Assembly (NCBI RefSeq): GCF_017876295.1
Contig: NZ_JAGINT010000002.1
Coordinates: 2,914,001-2,978,000 of the forward strand
DNA length: 64,000 bases
Direction: 5' to 3'
Origin: Kribbella aluminosa
GTDB lineage: Bacteria > Actinomycetota > Actinomycetes > Propionibacteriales > Kribbellaceae
This document shows, one piece after another, positions 63,544 to 64,000 of this stretch. The position numbers and the translations under genes are program-made. The notes beneath the pieces are model-generated. The model did not search any database and was not told where the DNA came from. It worked only from the letters and a program-made list of their open reading frames with translations. The stretch's first letter is position 1; every line of letters begins with the position of its first letter.

Positions 63544-64000
63544 ATGAAGGAATCTCAGCCCAGCAGGCGCGCCGTGCTGCGGGCAAGTGGCGCTACCGGC
63601 CTCGCGCTTGCCCTCGGCGCCTGGTCGGGGCAGCACGCTTCCGCGGTGCCCACGCTCGCCAGTACCCCCACGACGACGGTGACCGACCTCGGTCCCGGTC
63701 TGCTCCAGTTCTCCCTGATGAGTTCTGTGGTCGTCGGTGACTACGCCTACATCGGTTCACGGAACGTCGAGCCCGCGCGGGTCGTCGCGTTCCACCTGCC
63801 GACGCACAAGGTCGTGGCACGCACCGACGTACCGACTGGTTACACGATCCAGGCGATGGCTGCCGATCCGACGGGGCGCTACCTGTACTTCGGCGTACTC
63901 CAGAAGGACGGAGGTCCGCAGAACAACCTCTACCGGTGGGACCTCGGCGATCTCACCAAGCCGGCCACGTCGATCGGGCGGATGGGTGATCGGGACGTGC
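63544..64000 (+). CDS. Tat-exported beta-propeller-like protein, 3' end outside the window
   Basis: The first 152 codons are visible. AAGGAG five bases before ATG 63544; Tat signal MKESQPSRRAVLRASGATGL with a cleavage site near HASA. The mature part has repeated blade-like strands (VVVGDYAYIGSRNVEPARVV, AADPTGRYLYFGVLQKDGGP, NNLYRWDLGDL), suggesting a beta-propeller enzyme or sensor. It closes the ABC operon in view and probably works outside on the same carbohydrate. Confidence 0.7.
   Translation, partial: MKESQPSRRAVLRASGATGLALALGAWSGQHASAVPTLASTPTTTVTDLGPGLLQFSLMSSVVVGDYAYIGSRNVEPARVVAFHLPTHKVVARTDVPTGYTIQAMAADPTGRYLYFGVLQKDGGPQNNLYRWDLGDLTKPATSIGRMGDRDV

Noticed and set aside
1..64000. 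CRISPR arrays, tRNA or rRNA genes, prophage genes
   Set aside because: No regularly spaced short repeats, no tRNA-like clover sequence and no phage structural or integrase genes were seen; the only mobile element is the IS110 tail.

Overview
The window reads as a high-GC actinobacterial chromosome segment. Codons end mostly in G or C, GTG and TTG starts are common, many exported proteins carry twin-arginine or lipoprotein signals, and ABC sugar importers, ROK, LacI-like, AraC and LysR regulators and secreted glycoside hydrolases are dense. A Kribbella-like or other Propionibacteriales soil actinomycete is my best guess. That is an inference from gene content, not a match I could test.

Layout. 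(1) 0-0.6 kb: the tail of an IS110-family transposase. (2) 0.6-8.3 kb: a minus-strand galactan/glucan-type operon (binding lipoprotein, two permeases, GH16 enzyme), a plus-strand acetylxylan-esterase-like hydrolase and a ROK regulator. (3) 8.3-25.4 kb: at least three tandem, partly decayed copies of one module made of a GH29 fucosidase, an uncharacterised Tat-exported protein, an SGNH esterase and a ROK regulator, with one intact ABC importer. Each copy has kept different genes intact. (4) 25.4-35.3 kb: a GH101 endo-alpha-N-acetylgalactosaminidase with an ABC importer on the minus strand, then a sulfatase, an AraC regulator and a PhyH-type dioxygenase. (5) 35.3-47.5 kb: a frameshifted parallel beta-helix protein, a second GH29, a Gfo/Idh/MocA oxidoreductase with an apparent internal deletion, a melibiase-like hydrolase, a decayed SGNH esterase and a GH20-PKD-EEP fusion. 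(6) 48.4-54.7 kb: succinate dehydrogenase sdhC-sdhA-sdhB with an amber codon in sdhC, a divergent LysR regulator, and decayed nadB-like and iclR-like genes. (7) 54.7-58 kb: an alpha/beta hydrolase, a phosphodiesterase and a frameshifted phosphoesterase-lectin. (8) 58-64 kb: a regulator divergent from an ABC sugar operon with a D-2-hydroxyacid dehydrogenase and a Tat-exported protein cut by the window edge.

Together the enzymes of parts 3-5 (GH101, two GH29 types, GH20, sulfatase, SGNH esterases) fit the outside breakdown of fucosylated, sulfated, O-linked glycans, with uptake through several ABC importers. A near-palindromic GTAG-N5/6-CTAC motif recurs in seven promoter regions of this island and may define one regulon. 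The most notable general property is the number of broken genes (about fourteen), including several large internal deletions that keep the reading frame.
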